Source of the DNA: Hordeum vulgare subsp. vulgare
Lineage: Eukaryota > Streptophyta > Magnoliopsida > Poales > Poaceae
NCBI RefSeq assembly: GCF_904849725.1
Contig: NC_058522.1
Location: forward strand, 194,141,468 to 194,205,467
Direction of reading: 5' to 3'
DNA length: 64,000 nucleotides
Shown: piece after piece, positions 33,404 through 45,352 of the stretch
How positions within the stretch are numbered: position 1 is the first letter of the stretch
Layout: the number at the start of each line of letters is the position of its first letter
Notes under the pieces: generated by a model
Databases searched by the model: none
What the model saw: only the letters and a program-made list of their open reading frames with translations
Told to the model about the DNA's origin: nothing
Program-made: the position numbers and the translations under genes

Positions 33404-34738
33404 TGTTGGGTTCTACCATAGGTGCATGACAAGCGAATTAAAATTTTCCTACGCGTAGAACAACCATGAACTTGCTACGGAGATGGATCATAGATCGTTA
33501 CCACTAGACGCGCAGTGCCGTGCATCAGGAGTAGAGTTGGTGCAGCACGTCCACGTGGTCCGTCTCCTCCCCATCTGATCTCCCTCGAACAGTCGGTCGC
33601 TGGATTGTCTCCCTCGGATCCCATGTACAGGTTCGCCGGAGCGGCGCAGGTGCACCGCCTCTAACAGTAACCACGTGTGCAGGAGGAACACCATTCGGTG
33701 GACTGATAGGTGCAAAACATATAGTTGGTGGCAGAGAGTGGAGGTGGCCAGGTGCAACACATGCACAACCCTAATGACGGCGCCGAAGCGATCAATCAAA
33801 TAATTGTGCCACACCTCCACTATATATAGGCGTCCGGCGCAGGCTCAACTATTTTGGTTTGCATGGACCCTTTAGGTTCTCATTCACTTGGTCGCAAGTC
33901 AGGCCACGTCCGACTCAGCTAGTTGGTAGTCGCCTCTAGCAAGGCGTGCCGACTCCAAGTGTCCGATGAAGTTGGTTAGCTGAACGTGTACTTCATACTT
34001 TTGTTCCCATTGCGACACGATATACGTTGTCATGGTCAAGGCGTTATGGTCATCCTTGTTGTCGCACGACCTCTTTCTCGTTCCGGTGAAGTTGACCAAC
34101 ATTCGGATTATCTCATAATCCTCATCGCATGGCCATGCTTATCCTGGTCAGATCACCCGAGGGGCCCAGAGTATCTCTCCTACTCGGAGGGGCAAATCCC
34201 ATCTTGCTCGACCACGTCTCGCAACATGGGTCTCACCAAGCACGAAACCTACGTTTGTAACTACCTAGTCATGGAGTAGCGTTTGGTTGGCCCAAAGCAA
34301 GTCTGTCACTATCCCGAGTACATGCGCCAGCTCAGGTCTTAAGACATAGAACGTATTTTGTACTAGAGACTCACAGATGACCTATCGATGCGTCTCATAG
34401 TTGGGTCTGTCCAACTCACACCTTATCTTGACTCGGATCCGACTACGTCAAATCCGACCAAATCTTTCCGAGTCCATATTATCCGGCTAGCATCCAATGC
34501 TACATGGTCAGTGAGACCGGACAATCCACCGTATCATATGTTAGTCTAGTTGGTTGCACGTCTACACAACTTTTTCGACTAGGGATCATTTAGGATAGTC
34601 ATAATACAATGTATGGTCTCACAAACAAGTCACATACTTGTTAATACACTTCATTGATAATGTCCAAGGACTATCTTTATTCATAAACACATAGGAAATA
34701 ACATCATACATGATTGCATCTAGGGCTTATCTCCAACA
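33404..34738 (-). repeat. 5' LTR of Copia2 (1335 bp)
   Basis: Plus strand TGTTGGGTTCTACCATAGGT to GGCTTATCTCCAACA, complete, with a TATATATA box at 33821-33828. A third, truncated copy of this LTR lies at 39976-40837. Confidence 0.9.
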
Positions 34739-36668
34739 TTCCCGACTTTCCCTTGCCTCAAGAACCTCCACCCTTGACGGATCTTGCGTCGCCAGCTCCC
34801 TACAGCCATTGGAAACCTCCTGCTTGAGGACAACCAACAACGTAGCGCCCGATATAGCGGGGTATTGGCTGTTGTTGCCCTGGCCCAACCGCAACTCCGC
34901 ATTGGCCCACAGCAAGCCGAGCCGCGGCCTCCTCCTAGATCCCTCTTCGCCAACTTGGGCCAGGAGCTCCAAGGCCCACCCCTCCGCCTTGTTTTTGCCA
35001 AGGCCCGACCGACGCCCCCAACCCAATATGCACCTAGGTAACTTTCAGCCCAAAGTGAGCACCCCGCCTATGCTTCGCCCCTATGTGATGTTTGCTATCT
35101 GACGCCCATTGCATTTGGCCCCGACTACAGTAGATTCAACCCATTATAGTTTTTTTTTACGTTCTCCGCTTTAAAAAAAATTGTCGAGGGATTTTCATAT
35201 TTTCAGAAAAAGGCATGATACTAAAATGGAAATAACTAAATAACAGTGCACCAGATTAATATGTTATATATATGGAAAATGTGTAGAATTTTGTTTAGAT
35301 TAATAATTTTCAACTTTCCTCCATGATAATAATGTTCAAAAAAAATTCGCACGAATTTTGCATAAATGGCATAACCTTGCATAATTATTGAGTCATTTTC
35401 CTCCTAGTAAATATCCACATCTTATATATGATTTCGGGGTAGAAAAATTCATAGAATTCATTTGTGCATTTTGTTTTGTAATTTGAATAAGATGTGTGCA
35501 AGATATTTTGTCATGATGCCCTTTTGTATTTTTATGTGACTTAATCTGTGCATCGGTATTAAACAAACTTAATATTAAAAATGTTTAGAACTTTGTATAG
35601 ATTCACACTATTCAACTTTCATGCATGCGTAAAATATTTAAAATTGTTGTTTGCATTGTTATGTGTAAATGCCATGTTAAAATGATTTATTTCATAACTA
35701 TATAACCGTAGCTCCAATTTAAATAGAATTTATATGAAAAATGTTGTGCTTGATGTGATGTATATGATTGTGGCTTTTGCAGGCATAATAGCTTGCACCT
35801 ACGTGGTCAAATCTCTATTGCAAGTGCTTTGTGAATACATTTAAACTGTTATTTTGTTCAACATTGTCCGTGAGTCTTTTGCATATGTTCCCTTTGTGAG
35901 AATTGCTCTAGGTGATGTCTACTTTGATGCCATGTCTCTGGTTGCCAAGTAGATTATCATTAACATGTTCGTTTGTTGCTCCAAATGTGCTATCACATTA
36001 AAAACTGCAATCTATTTTCGTAAAGTTCCATTTTGCAAAGCTCAAATTAAGCAAACCATGCCTCTTTCGATTGTGCGAAATGGAATGGTTTGTGGTTGGC
36101 TATGACTAGTTGTTGTTAGTATGTTTCCCATGACATGTATGTAATGCTTAGCTGTAGTTTTTAGCATGTGAACATGCTAAGATGATGTTGTTGTTTGCCA
36201 GGGTCAAATATTTGTGTGTTTGAGAATCTTAGATTTTAGCATGGCATGTTGTGTTGATGCTAGCCATGAATGTGTGCATATATAGATCTTGCTATTGTGG
36301 TATGAAATGAAGTGCATCATGACTACTACCATGTAGTAAATTTTCATGTAATTACATGACCTGTAGCATATGTTTTTCTTGCTGTCAATATGCCATCATA
36401 ATAAAAATTGCACTGTTAAAACTGATAATTTCACTAAGTGTGAAACTATGTTCAACTAGCGATTTTTTGAGCTGATATCCTAGTGATCCATGCTTTTATT
36501 CAATTTGCCGTTAGGGGATGATTGTTGTGCATCTTGTCAACTACTGCCCCATATCTTATTTGTGCATTTTAGACTCATGTAACTTGTTGTTTTGGGGTGT
36601 ATAAAATGAATGCTCCTATTTTTGGGTAGATTATGTCTATTTCTTGTATTGGATGTATTTGTGAAACC
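34739..36668 (+). repeat. Gypsy fragment E, third part
   Basis: Starts TTCCCGACTTTCCC after Copia2. 34740-35050 is GC-rich with several overlapping chance frames; 35100-36660 is AT-rich with CATGT-rich stretches, as in long gypsy LTRs. No gene or family-specific protein motif. It ends at the TGTCGG start of element C. Confidence 0.55.
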
Positions 36669-37524
36669 TGTCGGAATCGGGGCTCCACAGACCCAGAAAG
36701 GTTTGAACTCTGGGGTGCGCTCGCCCTCCTACCCTATTCTACCTCTCAACTTCACCGCGACTAGATCCGAGGAAAGAAAACAAGAACGCACGGGCAGTTT
36801 ACCCAGGTTCGGTCCACGTTGCGGTGTACAAGCCTACTCCTACTTGTCTGGATTGCTTGAGGTGGAAGACGAGTACAAAGGCAGGTTCTTGCCCTACTCG
36901 AGAACAATGAGGATGACATCCGTGCTACGGAGGTCGGGCCTCTCTTTTCTACTAGACTTGGCCCTCATCACCGACAACACAATTGGCGGGAAGGGTTGCT
37001 ACAACGACCATTTTGAAAGGTGACAGGACTGCGTCCCTCCTTGAGAAAGGTGGTCTTCGCGTGCAAAAGCCCTTCTCCATGAAGAGCTGGTGGGCTCGGG
37101 GGTGACCTCCGGCTTTTCAAGCCCCTAGCTTTGGACCTCTAGCACCTATCGGGAAACTTTTGGGGGTTCACTTTTGGAATCCGTAGCTCGCTCGACTCCC
37201 TTTACACCAAAGGAAAGCTTCTCAGTCTATGCCCACTGGGAGCAACCACGATACCGTGCAGCATGGCTCACGTCAGCCACGTGAGCAGGTTAGACCGTGC
37301 AACCTCGGCAGGCCGCCCTCGGCGAGTCCGACCCTTACAGAAGGAATGTCAGGAGGTGTATCCTCGATCTGAGCCCCGTGGGAAACAACCTAGGGGGAAC
37401 TCAAAGAGTGGCCCCTCACGAGGAGGGTCGCTCGCGAGGGCCGGATCCTTGGGCCCACAACATGCAGTGGGCCCTGGGCCGCAAGCAGGCGGGCCTGGGT
37501 ACCCCCGATTCTAGAGCCTTGATA
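36669..37524 (-). repeat. 3' LTR of element C (856 bp)
   Basis: Plus strand TGTCGGAATCGGGGCTCCAC to GAGCCTTGATA; on the minus strand the start is TATCAAGG instead of TG, a one-base change at the terminus. Length and internal layout match the LTRs of A and B, but the sequence is a different family. Confidence 0.7.
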
Positions 37525-37540
37525 GTAGACCCCGAGCCTA
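37525..37540 (-). other. Polypurine tract of element C
   Basis: Minus strand GGCTCGGGGTCTAC directly before the LTR, aligning base for base with GGGCCCGGGGGCTAC of element B. Confidence 0.6.
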
Positions 37541-37823
37541 CGTCATTTATGGTCCAGTAGTCTAGGGCGAGATGGCGTGGTTTCTCACCACCTACGAGCC
37601 AGGCCGAACGCGTGGCGCGTGAATGGGCACGGGGCACGCCGCCTTTTCTGAGTGCTTTGGCATCTGCCCCGGCTGACAAAAGGCAAGCACGTGGGGTGGA
37701 GCCGTCATTACTCACCTCCACGCCATTCCCACCTTTGTGCCTCTTCTTCCTCCGCACAAGGACGTGCCAGATACAATCTCCTAGCAAGTCACCTTCTCGC
37801 CCCCTTGTGGCTCCGATCGATGG

Positions 37824-39970
37824 ATGACACCTACTAGTAAGAAAGGAAAGTCCGCAGCTTCTGAAGCGAGCCCTGCCGCTACCGGGCCTCCTCTCGTGCC
37901 TTCCCGCATCTCCAATGTGGAGGACCTGGGACCGGTGATCCTGCTAGTGGCCGGTGACACGAATGAGGGAGGACCGGCCGCCATCTGGCCGGTCTCAACA
38001 GTGCCGAGCAGCCTGGTGAAGACTGCCTACCCCTTCTTCCTCCACAACATTTACACAACATTGGTTCCATCATTCTCTGAATTCTTCTATACAAATGTTT
38101 CCCATTACCAGATCTGAGCTCTACACCTGCAGCCCAACTCCGTCCTCCTCCTGACCATCTTCGCCTTTTACTGCGAGCCCTTCGTGGGCGTGAGTCCCTC
38201 GGTGGCGCTCTTCCGTCAGTTCTTCAGCTTGCAGTTTACCGCCGAGGGCCAACTCTTCGGATGTGTCTCCTTAGTTTATGTCGTGGGTGCAGGCACCCAC
38301 CTGAAGTCCGGGAAGAAGGTCGAGTGCTACCGGAACCACTAGGTCTTCCTAGACGCATGCCGGAAAAGCTCACTCCTGGCAACTCCCTTGGGTCCGCCCA
38401 AGCAAACCCATAGCTGGAGCCACAAGAAGCTCACCGACCCGAGGGCAAGTCTTGTCCTGGAGCAAATTGCCTCCCTATCGAAGGCCCGCCTGACGGGGGC
38501 GATGATTATCAAGGAGTTCCTAGGTCATCACATCACCGCATCAGGCGAACTTGCGCCCTTTGTGGGAGTTCGTCGACGGTGGAGACAGAATGCATGTGCA
38601 GGTCAGCGGCATGACGTGTGACGAGCAGGATGGAGCCTTGGGGTTCTGCTAGGTCCCTTGCCTGAGGACCTCCCGCAGGCCACACCGCCATTGTACGCCT
38701 CCGACAACATGGTGGGAATGGTCGTGGAAATCCCCGCCTTTGATGAATGGGTGCTTGTCAGGCCACACGAGGGCTCCCCCATCACAGTGTCATCCTCTAG
38801 AAAAGATGACATCGACCAGGACTCGTAGGCGATGGAAGGGGAGGAAGATGCCAGCCGGATTCTTCCGCCCAACCTCGATCCATCCCTGCACAATCTTGGG
38901 GACGAAGCTGCTATGGATGAGTGGCGCCAGGCATTCCCCCTTAGCCCGTGGCCTTAGGAGATGGAGCGGAGCTGGACCCGCGACGGCCGATGTGCCGACA
39001 GAGGGAGCCCGTGACGATGGTGTGATGCCTACCTTGGCGATGGTCGTACTTCCTCAAGGGGGGGCTCAGGCTCTGACGATGGAGGGAGGCTAGGACGAGC
39101 TTCCCAGGGACCGCGTGGAGCACCCCTCTAGTGGCGGCGGGGTAGCACACGAGGGTGGCGAGGATGCGCCACACACCGTCGAGAATAAGAGTTAGTGGGC
39201 TGCAGGGGACGAGTAAGTACCTTAGCCCATCCCACACCATTCATCCGCGATTAGTTTACTCAGGCAAAACCTTCTTTGGCCCCGGTTTCCTGGTGGCAGC
39301 ATGGAAAAGAAAATGAAGGCCGCCCCTAGGGCGAAGGTGATGCAAGTCTTGAGGATGCCTTCGTGTTTTGGTCAGGGTCTCAGCAGGCACGGAGGTAGTC
39401 CATGCAAGCCGGGCATAGTGCTCGGGTGCAGAGGCGTAACTGTATCTCCACGCATCTCCTCCATGCGATGAGGAGGTGTGATCATCAAGGTTCTGGCAGC
39501 CCAGCCGCCAATGCTGCCGGCCAAGGTTGCGACGGTCTAGGCCCCACTGCTGACTGTCGGCGCCACCGTCCCCACCAGGGCCCCGAATGTGGAGGCGATG
39601 GCCTCCACGGGTGCGTCGCATATGCCGGGAGCGGGGGAAGACCCGGAACCCCCGATGCCTCAAACGGAGGGTGAGGTGGCTGCTCTGGTTGCATTAGCGG
39701 GCAACACCGGGGCTGTGATGCCTTCGGAGACCCTTGCTCAGGCATTGGGCTCTGACCAATGCCCTAACCATGCTCGCTCGGCTAGAGGTAGATTTCTGGC
39801 ATGCTGATGTGCGCCTGACCGTGAAGTGCGCGAGGGTGGTCGCATGGTGGTGACAATTTGTGGCCTCCGCCAAGAAGGTTATAGGCGAGGCCGAGGCCAT
39901 TGATGCGGAGGGCCGGTGGGAGGCCACCGAGGAAAAGGCCGCCTGCACGGGCACCCGTGCCGACAAGGAC
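37824..39970 (+). pseudogene. Antisense Transposase_28-type ORF in element C
   Basis: ATG at 37824 (MTPTSKKGKSAASEAS), then a domain with NSVLLLTIFAFYCEPFVGV and SVALFRQFFSLQF (about 38120-38240), VGAGTHLKSGKKVECYRNH (about 38285-38340), and LSKARLTGAMIIKEFLG (about 38475-38525). Later parts include VLVRPHEGSP and a C-terminal LEVDFWHADVRLTVKCA-like helix (about 39785-39830). The order matches Pfam Transposase_28 proteins of grasses. Stops at 38115, 38341 and 38620 and frameshifts break it. No splice sites as clear as those of D were seen. It lies antisense to the element, 300 bp from the LTR. Biochemical role unknown. Confidence 0.65.
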
Positions 39971-39975
39971 AAGCT

Positions 39976-40837
39976 TGTTGGGATCTACCGTAGGTGCATC
40001 ATATGCAATTAAAAATTCCTACGAGCAGAACATCCAAGAACATGCTATGGAGATGGATCACATATAGTTACCACTAGACGCGTAGTGCCATGTACCAGAA
40101 GTAGACTTGGGGCAGCGCGTCCGCGTGGTTCGTCTCCTCCTTGTCCGTTCTCCCTCGTGCAACCAGTCCGATCAAACTAGTGAGGCTGGTCGCCAGATCC
40201 CGAGTACAGGCTCGCCAGAGCGGCGCAAGTGCACCGCCTCTAATGGTATCCGCACGTGTAGGAGGAACACACTGTGCGATAGACTGTGAGGTCCGATCAC
40301 ACGGTTGGCGGCGGGTGGAGGTGGCTATTTGCAACTCATGAAAAACCCTAATGATGGCGCCAAAGCGATCAATCGAACAGGTGTGCGGCGCCTCCACTAT
40401 ATATAGGCATCCGGCATAGGCTCAACTCTTGGGCCTCGCATGGACCCTAAAGCCCATGCGTTACTTCCCTTAAGCGAGCGACCCTTTAGGTTCTAGTTCA
40501 ATTGGTGCGAGTCAGACCACGTCCGACTCAGCTAGTGGGTTGCGGTCTCTAGCAAGACGTGCCAAGTCCAAGTGTTCGACGAAGCTAGTTAGGCGAACCT
40601 GTATTTCATACTTCCGTTCCCTTTGCCACACGATATACGTTGTCGTGCTCAAGGAGATATGGTCATCCTTGTTGTCGCACGACCTCTTTATCATTCCGGT
40701 GAATCCGAACACCATTTAGATTATCTCAAAATCCACATCGCATGGCCATGCTTATCCAGGTCGGATCACCCGAGTGGCCCAGAGTATATCTCTCCTGGTC
40801 GGAGGGGCAAATCCCATTTTGCTCGACCATGTCTCAC
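39976..40837 (-). repeat. Truncated Copia LTR, same family as Copia2
   Basis: Plus strand starts TGTTGGGATCTACCGTAGGT and follows the Copia2 LTRs, including the TATATATA box (40398-40405), to about CTCGACCATGTCTCACA, where similarity stops. No partner LTR or target duplication is seen, so it is a remnant at a rearrangement joint between C and E'. Confidence 0.8.
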
Positions 40838-43258
40838 ATAACCATTTTGCTTTGGGATTTTGACATACACCAATATTGTTTGCATTAGACTTGTATTTGT
40901 TATATATTAAACATAGATCCAATAATTCTGAATTTTTTTGTGGATCTTTGGTTTACTCCATTTAGCTCAGCTCCAAAACTTCAGAATTTTGGAAAAGTAT
41001 TTGGTAGTCAAAAAATTGAAACAAACCACGGAAATTAAAATAGTAGGAATAAAAATAAAAGTAGAGAGAGGAGACTTACGTGTAGCCAGCCCAGCAAAGG
41101 AGAAGGACTAGCCCACTAGCCGCTGTCTAGAACCTCGTGCGAGTAGACACGAGGACGTGTCACTCGCGTGTGCGCCGCGGCCACATCATGCTTCGCCCTG
41201 GCGCAACTGTCCTTCAGTCGACGTCCTCACCTAGGAGATCAGGACGACACCCCTAACCGACCCCCTCACTCCCTGCATTCTATCCCACTTGGCCTCTATG
41301 TCACGCATGGCCGAACGCCTACAAGACCACCGCCGTGAACCAACGTGTCCACTGGCCTCCCGAGCCCCCTCCAGTGCCCATAAGCTCCGCAGCAACATCG
41401 TGGTCCTCTCTGCCACAGGAAGCAAGCCAAGTCACCCTGCAACACTGTCGCCATCATCGTCTTCCTCCTCTAGCCGTGGATCGCCGCTGTTAAATTCTTC
41501 GCCCACCATGATTCCCCGATCTTGTTGAGCGTCTAGTTCGATTCCTCATGACATCCTTTCTTTTCCCCTCACTCTGTGTGCCCTATTGTTTTCCTTAGAT
41601 AAGGTAGCTATCGTGGCCGAGAGCCCTCACCGTCGGCCAAGGTGCCACCGTCTTTCTAGATAGCAATTGGCGTGTCCAAGCTAAACATCGAGCTTGTGGA
41701 GCTCCGTAGAGGCTGTAGAGACCCCATCCAGCTCGCCCATGCCCTGTAACCCAGCACCTGCATAAGGTCGAGCCTCCACCACCACTCACCTCATCGCCGG
41801 CGTTGATTCCAGCGACCATTTGGTCTAGCTCCACCACCAATAGATGCGGATTAGGTACATTTCTCCGTAAGGACAAACCGCATCCGAAAACGTCGTGTAT
41901 AGGCAAAACACGACGCCCTCCATCATGCCTGGCTTCGCCGGCGATGTGCCGCGGGTCAACTTCGGCGAGTTTGACCCCGGGTGACCAGGATTTTACCCTC
42001 CCATGGTCAATGACAGGTGGGGCACCTACTGATTTAATTAGGCTGAGCACTTAATTAAGTTAATTAACCCTTATTAAATAAATGAGTCACTGACCAGATG
42101 GCTCCACTAGTGAGGTTTGACCTGGACCGGTTGAGTTAACCTACTGATGCCAGCATGACACAATGATGATGCAATAAGATGTTTCTGTATTTACTTAATT
42201 CCAGAAAATGTTATAAACTTTGAAAAATCATGGAAATTCAACCGTAACTCTAATAAAAATAAATTACATATGTAAAATTATCACACAAATGCAACGAATA
42301 TGTTTACGCCATGTTCATGCATGTTTGAACAAGTTAACACAACTTTTTAGGAGAAATCATGATTAGGAAAATTTACGAAATAACTTTTGAAGTTGAATTT
42401 AGTGTATATTTGAATTGAACTTCACATAATAAGGATATCTATTGCATTAGGTCAATTCAATGTTTGAACATGACATATCATCCAGCTGTTTGTGCATTGC
42501 ATGAATTGAATGTTGTTCCCTCTTGTTTGCTAGTGGTTGTCCTTCCTCGGTAGAAGGTTCCGACGTTGTGATCGATGTCACCAATGAATACTTGTTGTTA
42601 TCTTCAGAAGTGTCAGGCCAGCAACCCTCTTGGGCATACTGATACAATCCCACTCTCTCACTCTTGCTCTCTTTTATTGCATTCGGACAATCACGATTCA
42701 ACTGTTACATGTGCCGGTAGTTGAACCCATTCCTTTGCATGACCTGTCTTTGTCATAGTAAATAGTTGAAACCACTTAGCATAACTAGCAACTACTTGTG
42801 CCTTGATGTTCCTACTCATCCATGCTTGCTTACTATGCCTGTTATGCTTAGAGTCGTGTCGGGTGTGATCCGCGTGGATGATAAATCAGAATGGTTGTGT
42901 TCATGTCCTATCGTGAGAGAGTAAAGTGTGTGAATCCAATTTGGTAAAGGTTCCGATGAGAGGCCATGTAGGAGTACATGGAGGGTTGTGTCATTGGGAC
43001 CGACCTTAAGTGACGAGTTCTGTGTTTGTTATCTAAGACAAGATACTACCACACACTGGGATCTAAGTACTCCAAGCTCTCTCGGCTTATTAATAGCCTT
43101 GATCTCTGTCCAGGAGTTGCAACTAGTTTCTGGTGTTTGTAGGAAAAGTGTTGGCGGCCGTGTTTAGCTCTGACCGAGGGGATCGGCTTCAATGCGGTAG
43201 ATACAAAGTGTCACGATGTACGAAGTGGCACGCCGATGGTGGGCTTTTGGAACCCTGC
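40838..43258 (+). repeat. Long gypsy LTR E', left part
   Basis: No TG start is visible, so the 5' end is lost at the joint with the Copia LTR fragment. 40838-41060 is AT-rich; 41100-42050 is GC-rich with chance frames on both strands (41289-41528 plus, 41595-42050 minus); 42050-43250 is AT-rich. It resumes at 48759 after the G insertion and ends CCCAACA at 50148. No gene recognised. Confidence 0.6.
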
Positions 43259-44173
43259 TGTCCGGGAAGGATCGACACCTATGGGGACCTCAAGGGTCCC
43301 CTTTTCCCGGTTAGGCGGGGAGAGGGATCGCGGCAAGAGCAGAACCAACTGTCACGGCCCGACAACGTCATTTTTTACCTAGGTTCGGGTCGCGTGGTGT
43401 GTAAAACCCTACTCCTCGATGTCTTTAGTTATTCGTTTTAGGTTACTGTAAATCCGTCCCTCTTACAGTCTTTCGATTAGTAAAAAGCCAAAAGTCCCTA
43501 CTACTGAGCCTCGGGCCTCCTATTATAGGCGAAGGGGTCACCACAGTGGCTGAGTGGGTGAACAGTGGTTCACGAGTGGAACAGCGCTGACCGACAGCTA
43601 TAGTGTTACCATGGTGTATTAAATGCTTCGACAGACTTCCCTGACCTCGTTAAGGGGGTTGGCACGTTACCACACGTGGCAATTTCGGGGTGTTGCGCTA
43701 TTGTGTATGTGGACGTGTGGTCCATGCATAGGCGGTGGTGTGTTCGTCGGTGGAGGCGTTCATAGGATGCGAAGGCGCCCTGGGCCCGCGCCTTTCCTCG
43801 GGACTTCTCTTCCTTCCTGGCAAGGGTTGCCTTGTCGGGGCTCTTCTTGTTCCTCTTGGCAGAGAGGCGATGGCATGCAGATGCCTTGTCAATCTTCCTG
43901 GCAAGGATGGCTTTCCGGGGCTTAGTCCTTCTCCCCTGGGGCGAGGGTCTTGCCGTGGCATTGTCTATCCCCCCGATAGGGAGCTCCTGTCGGGGTCTCT
44001 TCTGCTTTCCCAGCAAGCGATGGCCTGCCGGGGGTTTGCAATATGTTCTTTGTGTCTTCTGAGTCTTGCTGCTGCCCTAAGCCCCAGCGACGCGCCTTGC
44101 CGCTGCAGAGGGGCTGCCGACGTCCGCTCACTAGTATGGAGCACTCGAGACCCCAGTCTTTAGTGCACCGACA
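43259..44173 (-). repeat. Left LTR of G (915 bp, 3' LTR)
   Basis: Plus strand TGTCCGGGAAGGATCGACAC to TTAGTGCACCGACA. The conserved TTTACCTAGGTTCGG motif is at about 43374-43388. It is followed at 44174 by the complement of a polypurine tract. Confidence 0.85.
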
Positions 44174-44187
44174 GGAGCCCCCGGGTC
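44174..44187 (-). other. Polypurine tract of G, first unit
   Basis: Minus strand CCCGGGGGCTCC directly before the LTR start TGTCGGTGCACTAAAG. Confidence 0.65.
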
Positions 44188-44568
44188 TCGGCCACACACG
44201 CAAGCGAGGCGTTGTTGGGCCAGGCCCAAAGTGGTGCTCGGAGTCACATGCGCTGGGCTTTTGGAAATTGAGCTGTTATAGGATTTCTTTCCCCACGTCG
44301 CGCATTCAACGCGTGCAGCGGGAGAGTGTGTGGCATGCGCATGATGGCCCCTTTATTCCCTGAAAACGCCTCTGCCACGTGTAGGACATGCACAGCGGCA
44401 GTCGGGCAAGTGTCGATCGTGGCCTCAAAAGCCGCGGGTGTGGATGGACCCACCCGTGGATGCATTGGCGCATCAGGGCGGTTCCATGTTCGGCTCGTGA
44501 CTTGAGGGCGATTGGGCGAGAGGGGAGGTGACTTCTGGAGCGAGGAGGTTTGCCTGTGAGCTTTTCCC

Positions 44569-44575
44569 TATAAAT
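44569..44575 (+). promoter_or_regulatory. TATA box of the B3 ORF, first unit of G
   Basis: CCCTATAAATTAGGG in otherwise GC-rich DNA, 115-120 bp upstream of the ATG at 44690. It is conserved in the second unit (47973-47979), where the ORF has lost its ATG. Confidence 0.6.
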
Positions 44576-44689
44576 TAGGGTGTTTGTGCGGAGGTTTTGC
44601 TCACCCATCTCACTCTCGAAGCCTTCCGCGACTATCGCCTTGTCTTCTCTTGTTTCTTTCAGCCTTGCCGGTGGCACCCGCTCCTAACC

Positions 44690-45352
44690 ATGGTTAGCGG
44701 ACAGGGCCGGCCTCCGTCGGCAGCCAGCGTGGCAAGGGGATCCCGCTTGGATGATGCCACCGCTTCATGGGCCGTAGCCAGCGGCAGCCCCGTCGACCGT
44801 GGCGGGAGAGGTTCGAGGGGTCGAGGATGCCGGGGACGTGGCCAAGGGAGGCGGAGTGCTGCCTCTATCTCCCTTCTTGTGCCTTCTTCTTAGGGTGGTC
44901 ACTCGGAGGCGACGCCATTCAAGTTCATCGTAGAGCTTTGTATCCCCCTTCAGGGTCACTTGCCTCTCACTCGTGGCCTCGCCATGGTGAGAGGGGTCGA
45001 GCCGCCTCCTGTCTTCTGGATTCTAGCGCACGGATACTCTCATGGTGCCACACAGGTGCACAAGGAGTATCCGAAGCCCCATTCCATGCGGCTTGAGCGC
45101 GACTAGAAGGCCTTCGCCTAGGCACATGGGCTTGAGGATGGCTACTTGCTCCGCTTCAAGCTGATGGAGGCCCGTATGCTCGTCGTCTAGTTCTTTGGGC
45201 GCTCCGGTGTGCATATCGGCTGCGACGAACAAGGCTCGAGCGTCGTTGAATGCTCCGCTTTGAGCGATAACGACGGGGAGGGCGGCAGTGGTGACGGTGT
45301 TGAGCCTAGTCTCAAACCCGGGGGAATCAAATCGGAGGATGATTCCCCCTAA
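44690..45352 (+). pseudogene. Antisense B3-domain ORF, first unit of G
   Basis: One frame of 221 codons from ATG at 44690 to TAA at 45350-45352, with TAG at 44891, 45104, 45119 and 45188. A Gly/Arg-rich start (GRGCRGRGQGR) precedes a B3-like domain at residues about 75-180: FKFIVEL, GHLPLTRGLA, PVFWILAHGYS, then MRLERD-KAFA, AHGLEDGYLLRFKL and FFGRSGVHIGC. This is the order and spacing of plant B3 DNA-binding domains. A serine/aspartate-rich acidic part follows. The second unit has tryptophan where 45104 has a stop. It lies antisense to the element next to the 3' LTR, like the B3-like ORF of element B. Confidence 0.65.

Larger units (their letters stand above)
30028..34738 (-). mobile_element. 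Copia2: gag-only Copia deletion derivative
   Basis: Perfect 5-bp target duplications TTCCC (30023-30027 and 34739-34743) bound LTR - internal - LTR of 4711 bp. On the minus strand the 5' LTR is 33404-34738, followed by the primer site TGGCATTAGAGCC, leader, gag and the first residues of protease, which run straight into the truncated 3' LTR (30028-31277). Integrase, RT, RNase H, polypurine tract and about 85 bp of the 3' LTR are gone. It is related to but distinct from Copia1; its gag resembles that of Angela-like elements. Confidence 0.9.
36669..39975 (-). mobile_element. Element C: gypsy 3' LTR with antisense Transposase_28 ORF
   Basis: A minus-strand LTR (36669-37524) with its polypurine tract on the right (37525-37540) shows that the internal region extends rightwards. 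That region holds an ORF on the plus strand, antisense to the element, 300 bp from the LTR. This is the layout seen in B. No pol is present: the copy ends at a Copia LTR fragment at 39976. The LTR shares the conserved TTTACCCAGGTTCGG motif (36799-36813) with A, B and G, so a Tat-type family is likely. Confidence 0.7.

Noticed and set aside
34710..35102. 130-codon plus-strand ORF and overlapping minus-strand ORFs
   Set aside because: It crosses the Copia2 LTR end and its target duplication, so it cannot be an old gene; compositional openness only.
36664..40842. Target duplication AAACC / TAACC around element C and the Copia LTR fragment
   Set aside because: Only four of five bases match and the right side is not an LTR end, so the similarity is meaningless.
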